NCBI RefSeq assembly: GCF_004011805.1
Contig: NZ_ML137199.1
Coordinates: forward strand, 126,088 to 190,087
Length of the DNA: 64,000 bases
Reading direction: 5' to 3'
Origin: Piscinibacter defluvii
GTDB taxonomy: Bacteria; Pseudomonadota; Gammaproteobacteria; Burkholderiales; Burkholderiaceae_C
The notes beneath the pieces are model-generated. The model did not search any database. It had not been told where the DNA came from and saw only the letters and a program-made list of their open reading frames with translations. Numbering within the stretch: the stretch's first letter is position 1; each line of letters opens with the position of its first letter. Both the position numbers and the translations under genes were made by a program. Positions 42,892 through 51,686 of this stretch are shown piece by piece.

Positions 42892-43885
42892 GCGCGTCCA
42901 GTTCGCGGTGCCGGATCAGCGTGCCGCCGCGGGCGCGGAAGCGCGCGGCGAGCTGCTCGGCCAGGTAGACGGAGCGATGCTGGCCGCCGGTGCAGCCGAT
43001 CGCCACGGTGAGGTAGCTGCGCTGGTCGGCCTCGAAGGCGGGCAGCCAGCGGCTCAGGAAGGCCTCGATCTGCACCAGCATCTCGCCCACCTCGGGCTGT
43101 GCGAGCAGGTAGTCGGCCACCGGCGCATCCTTGCCGGTGAGCGGGCGCAGCTCGCGGATGTAGTGCGGGTTGGGCAGCATGCGCACGTCGAACACGTAGT
43201 CCGCGTCCAGCGGCACGCCGTGCTTGAAGGCGAAGCTCTCGAACACCAGCGTCAGGTGCTGCGGCCGCGCCTGCACCAGCCCGCGGATCCAGGTGCGCAG
43301 CTGGGCCGGGCGCAACTGGCTGGTGTCGATCACGGTCGACACCTCGCGCAGCCCGGACAGCAGCTCGCGCTCGAACTCGATCGCGTCGATCAGCGCGCGC
43401 CGGCCCTCGCCCTGGCGGTCCTCGCGGCGGCGCGTGGGCAGCGTGGCCGCGGCCAGCGTCTCGTCGGACAGCGGGTGCGGCCGGCGCGTCTCGGAGAAGC
43501 GGCGCACCAGCGCGTCGGTGGTCGAGTCGAGGAAGATCGAGACGATCGCCACGCCCTCGGCGCGCAGCTGGTCGAGCAGCGGCAGCAGGTGCGGCAGCGA
43601 GCCGGCGCTGCGCACGTCCACCGCGATCGCCACGCGGCGCTGCGAGCGTTCCTGCTCCAGGCGCAGGAACTCGCGCAGCAGCTCGGGCGGCAGGTTGTCG
43701 ATGCAGTAGAAGCCGACGTCCTCCAGCGCGTGCAGCGCGACCGACTTGCCCGAGCCCGAGATGCCGGTCACCAGCACCACTTCGCGTGTGCCGGCTTCCG
43801 CCTCGGGCGCCGGCTCGCCCCCCGGCGTGAACTGCTCGAGCTGCGCGAGCACCTCGCCGCGGTGATCGGTCGGCGGCGTGCTCAC
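42884..43885 (-). CDS. rapZ: RNase adapter protein RapZ
   Basis: RapZ is a P-loop nucleotide-binding protein that, in enterobacteria, delivers GlmZ sRNA to RNase E and so tunes glucosamine-6-phosphate synthesis. The 333-residue product has Walker A GISGSGKS (about residues 41-48), [12 protein letters not shown], the VVYLEAS-equivalent [24 protein letters not shown], and the C-terminal RNA-binding domain with [18 protein letters not shown]. It starts at GTG overlapping the recN stop. Whether the sRNA partner exists in this lineage is unknown. Confidence 0.93.
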   Translation of the reverse strand: MSTPPTDHRGEVLAQLEQFTPGGEPAPEAEAGTREVVLVTGISGSGKSVALHALEDVGFYCIDNLPPELLREFLRLEQERSQRRVAIAVDVRSAGSLPHLLPLLDQLRAEGVAIVSIFLDSTTDALVRRFSETRRPHPLSDETLAAATLPTRRREDRQGEGRRALIDAIEFERELLSGLREVSTVIDTSQLRPAQLRTWIRGLVQARPQHLTLVFESFAFKHGVPLDADYVFDVRMLPNPHYIRELRPLTGKDAPVADYLLAQPEVGEMLVQIEAFLSRWLPAFEADQRSYLTVAIGCTGGQHRSVYLAEQLAARFRARGGTLIRHRELDARD

Positions 43886-45543
43886 CGCCGGCTCCGCGCG
43901 CTGCCGTGCGCGAGCATCTCCTGCGCGTGGGCCAGGCTGGTGCCCGACAGGCGCTCGCCGCCCAGCATGCGGGCGATCTCGGCCACGCGCGCCTCGCCGG
44001 CCACCGGCGCGACCTCGCTGCGCGTGCGCCCGCCACGCGCGGCCTTGGTGACCACGAAATGGTGGTCCGCGCAGGCGGCCACCTGCGGCAGGTGCGTCAC
44101 GGCGAGCACCTGGCGGTCGCGCCCGAGCTGTTTCATCAGCTTGCCGACGGTCTCGGCCACGGCGCCGCCGACGCCGGCGTCGATCTCGTCGAAGATCAGC
44201 GTTCCCGCCTCGCCCAGCTGGCTGGTCGTTACGGCGATCGCCAGCGCGATGCGCGACAGCTCGCCGCCCGAGGCCACCTTGGCCAGCGGCCGCGGCGTGC
44301 TGCCGGCGTGGCCGGCGACCAGGAACTCGGCCGACTCGAGGCCGAAGGACTGCGGCGCGTCCTGCGCGACCAGCGCCACCTCGAAGCGGCCGCCGGCCAT
44401 GCCGAGCTGCTGCATCGCCTGCGTGACGCTGGCGGCGAGCCGGGGCGCCGCGCCCTTGCGGGCCTTGGAGACCTCCTTCGCCAGCTTGTCGAAGCCGGCC
44501 TGCGCGCGCTGCAGCTGCTGCTCGAGCGCGGCCAGGTCGGTGGCCGCGTCGAGCGAGCGCAGCTCGTCCTTCCACTGCACCAGCAGCGCCGGCAGCTCGG
44601 CGGGCGGGCGGCGGTAGCGGCGCGCCAGGCTCAGCCAGGCGGCCAGGCGCTCGTCGAGCGCGGCCAGGCGTTGCGGGTCGAGTTCGGTGCGACCGAGGTA
44701 GCCGTTCAGGGTGTGGGCTGCGTCCTGCAGCTGCGCCTGCGCGCCCTGCAGCACTTCGGCCACCTCGGCCAGGGCATGGTCGAAGTCGGCCACCGATTCG
44801 AGTGCGTCGATCGCGCGGCCGGCCAGCGCCTCGGCGTTTTCGTCGGCCTCGGCCAGCGCATCGAGCGCGCGGCGCGCCGCGTCCAGCAGCGCCTGCGCGT
44901 TGGCCAGGCGCTTGTGTTCGGCCTCGAGCTCGTCCCACTCGTCGGTGCCGGGCGCGAGCTTGTCGAGCTCGCCGATCTGCCAGGCCAGGCGCTCGCGTTC
45001 GCGCTCCAGGTCGGCCTGCGCGCCGCGCGCCTTCTCCAGCGCCTCGCCGGCCGTCTTCCACTGCTGCCAGGCCGCGGCCAGCGGCGCGGCGTCGATGCCC
45101 GCGTAGGCGTCGAGCAGCGCGCGCACCGCCGCGCCGCGCGTCAGGCTCTGCCAGGCGTGCTGGCCGTGGATGTCCACCAGGTGCTCGGCCGCCTCGCGCA
45201 GCTGCGCGACGGTGGCGGCGCTGCCGTTGATCCAGGCGCGGCTCTTGCCCTGCGCGTCGATCGTGCGGCGCAGCAGCAGGGTGTCGTGGGCCTCGAAGCC
45301 GGCCTCCTCCAGCCAGGTGGCGAGGCTTGGCGGCGGGTCGAACTCCGCGCCGATCTCGGCGCGTGCCGCGCCCTCGCGCACCACGCCCGCATCGCCGCGG
45401 CTGCCCAGCGCGAGCTGCAGTGCATCGACCAGGATGGACTTGCCCGCGCCGGTCTCGCCGGTCAGCACGCTGAAGCCGCCGTCGAGCTCGACCTCGAGCG
45501 CGTCGACGATGACGAAGTCGCGCAGGGACAGGCGCCGCAGCAT
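43882..45543 (-). CDS. recN: DNA repair protein RecN
   Basis: RecN is an SMC-like ATPase that acts in double-strand-break repair. The 553-residue protein has an N-terminal Walker A ([17 protein letters not shown]), a long coiled-coil middle region (about 160-380), and the C-terminal signature [13 protein letters not shown] with Walker [13 protein letters not shown] and VTHLPQVAA. The start [13 protein letters not shown] at 45543 gives the standard length. It lies 13 bases after nadK and is overlapped at its end by rapZ. Confidence 0.96.
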   Translation of the reverse strand: MLRRLSLRDFVIVDALEVELDGGFSVLTGETGAGKSILVDALQLALGSRGDAGVVREGAARAEIGAEFDPPPSLATWLEEAGFEAHDTLLLRRTIDAQGKSRAWINGSAATVAQLREAAEHLVDIHGQHAWQSLTRGAAVRALLDAYAGIDAAPLAAAWQQWKTAGEALEKARGAQADLERERERLAWQIGELDKLAPGTDEWDELEAEHKRLANAQALLDAARRALDALAEADENAEALAGRAIDALESVADFDHALAEVAEVLQGAQAQLQDAAHTLNGYLGRTELDPQRLAALDERLAAWLSLARRYRRPPAELPALLVQWKDELRSLDAATDLAALEQQLQRAQAGFDKLAKEVSKARKGAAPRLAASVTQAMQQLGMAGGRFEVALVAQDAPQSFGLESAEFLVAGHAGSTPRPLAKVASGGELSRIALAIAVTTSQLGEAGTLIFDEIDAGVGGAVAETVGKLMKQLGRDRQVLAVTHLPQVAACADHHFVVTKAARGGRTRSEVAPVAGEARVAEIARMLGGERLSGTSLAHAQEMLAHGSARSRR

Positions 45544-45556
45544 CAGGCCGCTCCCA

Positions 45557-46432
45557 TCATGCGACTCCCGCGTTCCAGTGCAGCTTGCGGCGCAAGGTGG
45601 CGTAGTAGCTCCAGCCGCGCGGGTGCAGGAAGCGCACCTGGTCGCGCGAGCGGCGGATGCCGACGCGGTCGCCGTGCAGCAGGCTGGCCAGCGCATGCAT
45701 GTCGAACGAGACGCTGGCGTCGCGGCCGGCGACGATCTCGATCGCGATCTCGTCGTGGTCGGGCAGCACGATCGGGCGATTGGAGAGGTCGTGCGGCGCG
45801 ATGGGCACCACCACCCAGCCGGCAATGCCCGGGTGCAGGATCGGCCCGCCGGCCGACAGCGCGTAGGCCGTGGAGCCGGTGGGCGAGGCGATGATCAGGC
45901 CGTCGGCGCGGAAGTTGGCGACGAACTCGGTGCCGATGTCGACCTTCAGCTCGATCATGCTGCTGGCGGCGCCGCGGCTGACCACCACGTCGTTGAGCGC
46001 GAAGCCCTCGAAGATGCGCTCGCCGTCGCGCCACACCGCCCCGGCCAGCATGGTGCGCCGCTCCTCCTCGTAGTCGCCGGCGATCATCGGCGCGAGCGCC
46101 TGGGCGAACTGGCCCACCGAGACGTCGGTGATGAACCCGAGCCGGCCCTGGTTGATGCCGATCATCGGCGTGCCGTGGCGCGCCAGCTGGCGCGCGATGC
46201 CGAGCATGGTGCCGTCGCCGCCGACGACGACCGCCAGGTCGCAGTGCCGGCCGAGTTCGTCCGGGGCCATCGCCGCGTAGTCGGTGAAGCCGGTGCTCTG
46301 CGCGGTCTGCAGCTCGAGCGTGACCTCCAGGCCCTGGCGCACCAGGAAGTGGGCGATCTCCTCGAGCACCGGACGGATGCCGCGCGCCTGGTACTTGCCC
46401 ACCAGCGCCGCGTGACGGAATCGGCTCACCAT
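45557..46432 (-). CDS. nadK: NAD kinase
   Basis: NadK phosphorylates NAD to NADP. The 291-residue protein carries the GGDGTML motif, [12 protein letters not shown], the NDVVVSRG segment and the substrate-binding [23 protein letters not shown]. The start ATG at 46432 matches family length. The longer open frame upstream runs antisense through hrcA and was not used. It is divergent from hrcA with under 100 bases between, and heads the nadK-recN-rapZ operon. Confidence 0.96.
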   Translation of the reverse strand: MVSRFRHAALVGKYQARGIRPVLEEIAHFLVRQGLEVTLELQTAQSTGFTDYAAMAPDELGRHCDLAVVVGGDGTMLGIARQLARHGTPMIGINQGRLGFITDVSVGQFAQALAPMIAGDYEEERRTMLAGAVWRDGERIFEGFALNDVVVSRGAASSMIELKVDIGTEFVANFRADGLIIASPTGSTAYALSAGGPILHPGIAGWVVVPIAPHDLSNRPIVLPDHDEIAIEIVAGRDASVSFDMHALASLLHGDRVGIRRSRDQVRFLHPRGWSYYATLRRKLHWNAGVA

Positions 46433-46513
46433 GCGCGGGATTACACCACAGGGCCCTCCCGCGGCAGGGCGGGCAAACGGGGCAGGAATGCACGCGGTCC
46501 TACAATGAAAACC

Positions 46514-47527
46514 ATGCTCGACGAGCGCGCCAAGACCCTGCTGAAGACCCTGGTCGAACGCTACATCGCGGACGGCCAGCCGGTCGGCTCGCGCACGCTG
46601 TCGCGCGCCAGCGGGCTGGAGCTGTCGCCGGCGACCATCCGCAACGTGATGGCCGACCTCGAGGACCTCGGCCTGATCGCCAGCCCGCACACCAGCGCCG
46701 GCCGCGTGCCGACGGCGCGCGGCTACCGGCTGTTCGTCGACACCATGCTGACGGCGCAGCCTCTGTCGCTGGAGGCGGCCGCGCTGCCCCCCGAGCTGCC
46801 GCCGGACCAGCCGCAGAAGGTGATCGCCAACGCGGCGCAGCTGCTGTCGAGCCTGTCGAGCTTCGTCGGCGTGGTGACCGCGCCGCGCAAGGCGAGCGTG
46901 TTCCACCACATCGAGTTCATGCGCCTGTCGGAGCGGCGCGTGCTGGTGATCATGGTCGCCCCCGACGGCGACGTGCAGAACCGCGTGATCGTCACCGCGC
47001 AGGACTACACCTCCGCCCAGCTGCTCGAGGCGAGCAACTTCCTGACCGCGCACTACGCCGGGCTGACGATCGAGGAGGTGCGCGAGCGGCTGAAGACCGA
47101 GGTCGACGCGCTGCGCGGCGAGATCGCCGCGCTGATGCAGGCCGCGGTGCAGGCCGGCAGCGAGGCCATCGCCGACAGCCAGGAGCAGGTGGTGATCTCC
47201 GGCGAGCGCAACCTGCTGACGGTGCAGGACTTCTCCAGCGACATGGGCTCGCTGCGCAAGCTGTTCGACCTGTTCGAGCAGAAGACCCAGCTGATGCGGC
47301 TGCTCGAGGTGAGCAGCCGCGCCGAGGGCGTGCGCATCTTCATCGGCGGCGAGAGCATGGTAGTGCCCTACGAGGAACTCTCGGTCGTCTCGGCGCCCTA
47401 CGTGGTGGACGGCCAGGTGGTGGGCACGCTGGGCGTGATCGGCCCGACGCGCATGGCCTACGACCGCATGATCCAGATCGTCGACATCACCTCGCGCCTG
47501 GTCAGCAACGCGCTGAGCCAGAAGTAG
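46514..47527 (+). CDS. hrcA: Heat-inducible transcription repressor HrcA
   Basis: HrcA represses chaperone operons by binding CIRCE elements and is activated by GroEL. The 337-residue protein has the N-terminal winged helix ([47 protein letters not shown]) and the C-terminal dimerisation/effector domain ending with [32 protein letters not shown] at 46514 is the family-typical start; an ATG nine bases upstream is in frame. A TACAAT hexamer at 46501 could be the -10 box. No CIRCE element was seen nearby. Confidence 0.95.
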   Translation: MLDERAKTLLKTLVERYIADGQPVGSRTLSRASGLELSPATIRNVMADLEDLGLIASPHTSAGRVPTARGYRLFVDTMLTAQPLSLEAAALPPELPPDQPQKVIANAAQLLSSLSSFVGVVTAPRKASVFHHIEFMRLSERRVLVIMVAPDGDVQNRVIVTAQDYTSAQLLEASNFLTAHYAGLTIEEVRERLKTEVDALRGEIAALMQAAVQAGSEAIADSQEQVVISGERNLLTVQDFSSDMGSLRKLFDLFEQKTQLMRLLEVSSRAEGVRIFIGGESMVVPYEELSVVSAPYVVDGQVVGTLGVIGPTRMAYDRMIQIVDITSRLVSNALSQK

Positions 47528-47550
47528 CCCTGCCTAGAATCCGCCGCGGC

Positions 47551-47590
47551 GGGCCCTCAGCTCGGTCGGTCAGAGCGGAGGACGCATGAC
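47551..47590 (+). pseudogene. 5'-half tRNA remnant (CAU anticodon position)
   Basis: The bases align with the first 40 nucleotides of a tRNA: acceptor GGGCCCT, a D arm GCTC...GAGC matching 15 of 17 positions of the intact tRNA at 47682, then an anticodon-stem strand GAGGA and a loop CGCATGA with CAT at positions 34-36. The expected 3' strand of the anticodon stem, the T arm and CCA are missing. It looks like a truncated, decaying tRNA gene. The call rests on visual alignment only. Confidence 0.45.
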
Positions 47591-47681
47591 AACCTGCTGC
47601 TGCCCGGCGTAGCGGGTGCCAGCAGGGCGCGCTGTACGAGGGCTGCAAGCATCGATGCGCGGGGCACAATGCTGGGCGCGT

Positions 47682-47758
47682 GGGCCGGTAGCTCAGTCGG
47701 TTAGAGCAGCAGACTCATAATCTGTCGGTCGCGGGTTCGAGCCCCGCCCGGCCTACCA
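47682..47758 (+). tRNA. tRNA-Met (anticodon CAT; tRNA-Ile2 not excluded)
   Basis: This is a complete 77-nucleotide cloverleaf: acceptor GGGCCGG pairing with CCGGCCT (one G-U at position 1-72), D arm GCTC/GAGC, anticodon stem GCAGA/TCTGT, loop CTCATAA with anticodon CAT, variable loop CGGTC, T arm GCGGG/CCCGC with TTCGAGC, discriminator A and encoded CCA. CAT can mean elongator Met, or Ile2 after lysidine modification. C4-G69 and C5-G68 are present, which are TilS recognition pairs in E. coli tRNA-Ile2, so identity is open. Confidence 0.9.
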
Positions 47759-48071
47759 CGATGACCAGGCGTGAAGACTCAGGTGCCGGGGAAACAACTG
47801 GCGAGGGACGGGTCTCCGGCGATCCATCAGGAGTGCCAACCCTTGAGAACTGCTGGCCACGCAGCCAGCCAAGCGTGGCCTGAAAGTGGTCGGTGATCTG
47901 CGCGATGCGTCTTTCCAAGCAGGCCTCGTGGTGGTCGACGCGAATCGACATTGACAGCGGCAACATCACGCACATGTCCTCTGCGATCAGCAGGTTCGCT
48001 CGCTGAGGGACAAAGGAGTACCCGGGCCTTCATCGGAAGGCGGACGCGCAGCGCACAGGATCGGATCAGAC
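47759..48071. other. 313-base region without a recognised gene
   Basis: No convincing coding region, terminator or repeat was seen between the tRNA and the sulfatase gene. A minus-strand open frame (47715-47975) reads into the tRNA and ends in VGRAGLEPATDRL, a well-known artefact of translating the tRNA complement. Its composition is less GC-rich by eye than the flanking core genes. A degenerate att site or mobile-element remnant is possible, but no duplicated tRNA 3' end was found. Confidence 0.5.
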
Positions 48072-49382
48072 CTACGAAAGGGCCGGCATGTCCTCCGGCC
48101 CGCACACGAGACTCACCGCCGCATCGGCGGGAACGACGGGCAATGTCGCCGCCCATCGCTCCCATTGCTGCCGCATCTCGACGAGCCTCTCCGGGCGCCG
48201 GAGTGCCTGGTTGGCCCGTTCGCGCTCGTCGAGCGAGAGGTCGAAGAGGTACTCGTGCCCATCCCGCGCCAGATACTTCCATGCGCCGTCCCGCAGCGCG
48301 CGCTGCTGGCGGTGTTTCATGCGCCAGAACAGCGGTCGCTGCGGATCCCAGCGCGCATCGTCGAACGCAGGCAGCAGCGAGACCCCATCCATCGGGTAGT
48401 CCGCATGTGGTTCGACCCCCGCGGCGGCCAGCAACGTGGCCGTCCAGTCCATCGTGATGACGGGGGCGTCGCAGCGTCCGGACGGCGTGATGCGAGCGGG
48501 CCAATGGGCGATCAGCGGTACGCGGATGCCGCCTTCCAGCAAGTCCATCTTCTGTCCGACGAGCGGCCAGTTGTCCGAGAAGCGCTCGCCACCGTTGTCG
48601 GCCGTGAAGACGATCAGCGTGTCGTCGATCTGCCGGGTCGCGCGCAGCGTGGCTGCGACGCGGCCGATGCCCTCGTCCATGTGGCGGATCATCTGCCGGT
48701 AGATCGCGACCGACCCTCCGTCCTTGTGCGCCAGCGCGTTGCCGATGCGTCGGGACTCGGCTGAATCGTCGCGCGTCTCCCAGGGCCAATGCGGTGCCGT
48801 GTAGTGCACGCTGAGCAGGAACGGGCGCTGCCCGTCCTGCCGCTGCAGGAACTCGACGGCCGCATCGCTGATCAGATCCGTGAGATAGCCCTGGCGCAGC
48901 GTGGGCCGGTCCTGCTCGTACAGGTCGTGCTGACCGGTCATGTCCCGGTGCGAGAAGTAGTCGACCGCCCCGGACAGCGGCCCGAAGTAGCGCTCGTATC
49001 CGCTCTTCAGCGGCCCGAAATGGGGCGGATAGCCAAGATGCCACTTCCCGCACAGCGCGGTGGCATAGCCGGCCGCACGCAGCAACGAAGGCAGTGTCGG
49101 GTGTTCGGGCGCCAGCCCGACCACCTTGTCGCCCCGCGCCGTGCCGACCAGCGGCTCCTCGGCGCCGCCGCGAAGCCGGTACTGCCAACGACCGGTCATC
49201 AGCGCGAAGCGCGTGGGCGAGCACACGGGCGAGTTGGCGTAGCCCTGCGTGAATCGCAGTCCTCCGGCCGCCAGCCCGTCGAGCACCGGCGACACCGCGA
49301 CCGATGCACGCGCGCCATAGCAGCCCAGGTCCGCATAGCCCAGGTCATCGGCGAGTATGAAGACGAAGTTCGGCCGCCCCAT
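48072..49382 (-). CDS. Sulfatase (formylglycine-dependent arylsulfatase family)
   Basis: This 436-residue enzyme belongs to the type I sulfatases, which hydrolyse sulfate esters using a Cys-derived formylglycine and calcium. The N terminus NFVFILADDLGYADLGCYG supplies metal-binding Asp pairs. The activation motif is CSPTRFALMTGR, matching C-x-P-x-R, and GKWHLG and FTADNGGE give further active-site residues. No signal peptide is visible, so it appears cytoplasmic, which is unusual for sulfatases. No formylglycine-generating enzyme is in the window. It lies 11 bases after the TctC-like gene. The substrate is unknown. Confidence 0.92.
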   Translation of the reverse strand: MGRPNFVFILADDLGYADLGCYGARASVAVSPVLDGLAAGGLRFTQGYANSPVCSPTRFALMTGRWQYRLRGGAEEPLVGTARGDKVVGLAPEHPTLPSLLRAAGYATALCGKWHLGYPPHFGPLKSGYERYFGPLSGAVDYFSHRDMTGQHDLYEQDRPTLRQGYLTDLISDAAVEFLQRQDGQRPFLLSVHYTAPHWPWETRDDSAESRRIGNALAHKDGGSVAIYRQMIRHMDEGIGRVAATLRATRQIDDTLIVFTADNGGERFSDNWPLVGQKMDLLEGGIRVPLIAHWPARITPSGRCDAPVITMDWTATLLAAAGVEPHADYPMDGVSLLPAFDDARWDPQRPLFWRMKHRQQRALRDGAWKYLARDGHEYLFDLSLDERERANQALRRPERLVEMRQQWERWAATLPVVPADAAVSLVCGPEDMPALS

Positions 49383-49393
49383 CGTCGGCCTCC

Positions 49394-50386
49394 TCACTCC
49401 CCGCGGATGCCCGCTTCCCGCACGACCCGGTTCCAGCGCGTGATCTCCGACTGGATCAGCTTGCCGAACGACTCGGGTCCGCTGTCTTCTGCCACGTCCA
49501 TGCCCATCGTGGACAGCCGGTCGCGAAACTCGGGCAAGGCCGTGGCTCGCGCCACCTCGGCGGCCACCTTGCGAACGATGGCGCCGGGCGTGCCGCTGGG
49601 CGCGACGATGCCCTGCCAATCGCGGATGTCGAACCCCGCGAAGCCAAGTTCCGCCACCGTGGGGACGTCGGGCAACGCGGCCAGCCGTGTCGGCGCCGAT
49701 GTGGCCAGCGCACGCAGCCGACCCGACCTGATGTGCGGCACCACGGCGCCGGCCGCTGCGAACATCATGTCGACCTGTCCGCTGAGGACCGCAGCCACGC
49801 CTTCGGGCGCGCCGCGAAAGGGCACGTGGCGAAACTGGCCTTGGGTGCGCAGGCCCAGCAGTGCCGCGCCGAGATGGGCCGGTGTACCGTTGCCACCGGA
49901 CGCATAGGTCAGTTCGCCGGGCTTGTCCCTGCCCGCGGCCACCACATCGCCCAGGGTGTGCAGCGTCGACGTGTCGGCCACGACGAGGACGTTGCTGGCC
50001 CAGACCACCTGGCTGACGGCCGTCAGATCCTTCTGCTGGTCGTAGGGCATGGAAGGCAGGAGGCTCGGCCCGAGGATGAACGGCATCGCCAGCACGCCGA
50101 AGGTGTACCCGTCGGGCGCCGCCTTGGCCACCGTCTGCAACCCGATCGTGCCCACCGCTCCGGGCCTGTTTTCCACGACGACCGGCTGTCCGAACGCGGC
50201 GGCCAGCCGTTCGCCGATCAGCCGCGCGATCACGTCCGGAGGCGACCCCGGCGGCGTGGGCGCCACGATGCGGATCGGCTTGCTGGGATAGTCGGCCGGC
50301 ATCGCGTCGGCAGCGACCGCGGCAGGCGCCGCGAGGGCCGCGAGCACGATGGCCGCCAGCCGCAGATGCAGTGACGACGTCTTCAT
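49394..50386 (-). CDS. Bug family (TctC) tripartite tricarboxylate transporter substrate-binding protein
   Basis: This is a 330-residue periplasmic binding protein of the Bug family, abundant in Burkholderiales. It has a signal peptide (cut near APAAVAADA), the hallmark YPSKPIRIVAPTPPGSPPDVIARLIGERL, VVVENRPGAVGTIGLQTVAKAAPDGYT, and the HVPFRGAPEGVAAVLSGQVDMMF segment. The ATG at 50386 follows AGGAG; a TTG two codons upstream is less likely. TctA and TctB membrane partners are absent, as is usual for orphan Bug genes. It is upstream of the sulfatase and divergent from a LysR regulator, suggesting uptake of a sulfated or carboxylated compound under LysR control. Confidence 0.93.
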   Translation of the reverse strand: MKTSSLHLRLAAIVLAALAAPAAVAADAMPADYPSKPIRIVAPTPPGSPPDVIARLIGERLAAAFGQPVVVENRPGAVGTIGLQTVAKAAPDGYTFGVLAMPFILGPSLLPSMPYDQQKDLTAVSQVVWASNVLVVADTSTLHTLGDVVAAGRDKPGELTYASGGNGTPAHLGAALLGLRTQGQFRHVPFRGAPEGVAAVLSGQVDMMFAAAGAVVPHIRSGRLRALATSAPTRLAALPDVPTVAELGFAGFDIRDWQGIVAPSGTPGAIVRKVAAEVARATALPEFRDRLSTMGMDVAEDSGPESFGKLIQSEITRWNRVVREAGIRGE

Positions 50387-50501
50387 GCGCAATCTCCTGA
50401 AGTGAAGGAAGGAGCTCTGGACGTCCGCATTCAGTAGACCACCGGCGACCCCCGTGCGTAAGATGGCTGCGCGTGGATGGCGATAGCCTGGAGGTTGTCA
50501 C

Positions 50502-51410
50502 ATGCGAATGAGCCTGAGACAGCTGGAGAACTTCGTCGCCGTGGCGGAGACGGGCAGCATCCGGGCTGCGGCGCGCGGCTTGCGGGTCTCGCAGCCGACG
50601 GTCACGAAGAGCGTGCGCCATCTCGAGGACGAACTGCACGCACAACTCGTGCAGCGCACGCCTCAGGGCGTGACGCTCACCTCGACGGGGCGAAACTTCC
50701 TGGCGCGCGTGCGTGCCGCTCAGGCGGAATTGCGCAAGGCGCAGGAAGAGGTCGCGTACGGCCGCACGGGCGCCGCACCGGTCGCGCTCGGCGTGGGACC
50801 GGTGGCGGCCGTCATGCTGGCCCCCCAGGCCGTGGCGCGATTCCATCTCGAGTCGCCCGGAGCCACTGTCCGCGTGGTCGAGGGCTTCCCGCCGGCGCTT
50901 CTGCCGCAGGTGCGCGACGGCACGCTCGATTTCGCGATCGGCCCGAAGCTCGACGCGCAGATCGATCCGGCGCTGTCGTTTCGGCCCCTCTTCCGGGAGG
51001 ACTTCGCGGTGGTCGCCCGCAAGGACCATCCGCTGCGCGGGGTGCGGTCGCTGGCGCAGCTGGTTGACGCCGAGTGGGCCGCGCTGTGGAAGAGCGGGCT
51101 GCCGAACAGCCCGCTGGATCGCATCTTCGCGGCGGCCGGTCTGCCGTTGCCGAGACAGGTCGTGCAGTGCGAGTCGTACAACCTGGTGGTGTCCGTGGTC
51201 GCCCGGACCCACATGCTCACGCTCCTGTCGCGACGCTCGTTGGCCCTGCCGTTGGCCCGCGATTCGCTGCAGCCGATCGCGCTCAGGGAACAGCACCCCC
51301 AACTGACCGTTGGCATGTTCACGCGTGCCGGTGCTCCAATGACGCAACACGCGGCCGCCTTCGCCAAGGTGCTCGTCAGCGAAGCAAGAGCGCTCGTGAA
51401 GGCCGGTTAG
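50502..51410 (+). CDS. LysR family transcriptional regulator
   Basis: The 302-residue protein has the N-terminal LysR winged helix (LRQLENFVAVAETGSIRAAARGLRVSQPTVTKSVRHLEDELHAQL, about residues 5-50) and a periplasmic-binding-like effector domain (about 90-295). It is divergent from the TctC/sulfatase pair across 115 bases, the classical arrangement for a LysR regulator of its neighbours. The ATG at 50502 follows GGAGG. It is most likely the activator of the 48072-50386 operon; the inducer is unknown. Confidence 0.93.
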   Translation: MRMSLRQLENFVAVAETGSIRAAARGLRVSQPTVTKSVRHLEDELHAQLVQRTPQGVTLTSTGRNFLARVRAAQAELRKAQEEVAYGRTGAAPVALGVGPVAAVMLAPQAVARFHLESPGATVRVVEGFPPALLPQVRDGTLDFAIGPKLDAQIDPALSFRPLFREDFAVVARKDHPLRGVRSLAQLVDAEWAALWKSGLPNSPLDRIFAAAGLPLPRQVVQCESYNLVVSVVARTHMLTLLSRRSLALPLARDSLQPIALREQHPQLTVGMFTRAGAPMTQHAAAFAKVLVSEARALVKAG

Positions 51411-51686
51411 TCGCTCGCCGTCGAGGCGCCCTGCGGAGACGGGTCGAGGTCAGGTCAAGTGGTCGATGTCCAATGCTTGGCGCTGATCGGTCACACAGCA
51501 TTCTTTCCTCAAGGCCGCCAACGCTGCACTGCGATCGTTGCTCGACTTCCATCCCGTCGCCAGTGGTGGCGCCAGCCAGTGGGCGGTGGAGCGCGACTGC
51601 CCTCCGGGGACCCAGGCAAGCGTCGCTGAACGTGCCGATGGAGGATCAAACGTTGAATGGGCCCGATACCTGCGGCGCTGGCGCCC

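Noticed and set aside
47715-47975. A minus-strand 86-codon frame ending in VGRAGLEPATDRL
   Set aside because: It overlaps the tRNA antisense; this ending is a known spurious translation of tRNA complements.
50387-50392. TTG start giving a two-residue longer TctC-like protein
   Set aside because: The ATG at 50386 has better spacing to AGGAG and opens the signal peptide directly.
51411-51686. Possible gene or mobile remnant between lysR and proQ
   Set aside because: 276 bases with only short, motif-free frames; no repeats of the tRNA 3' end were found, so no att site can be claimed.
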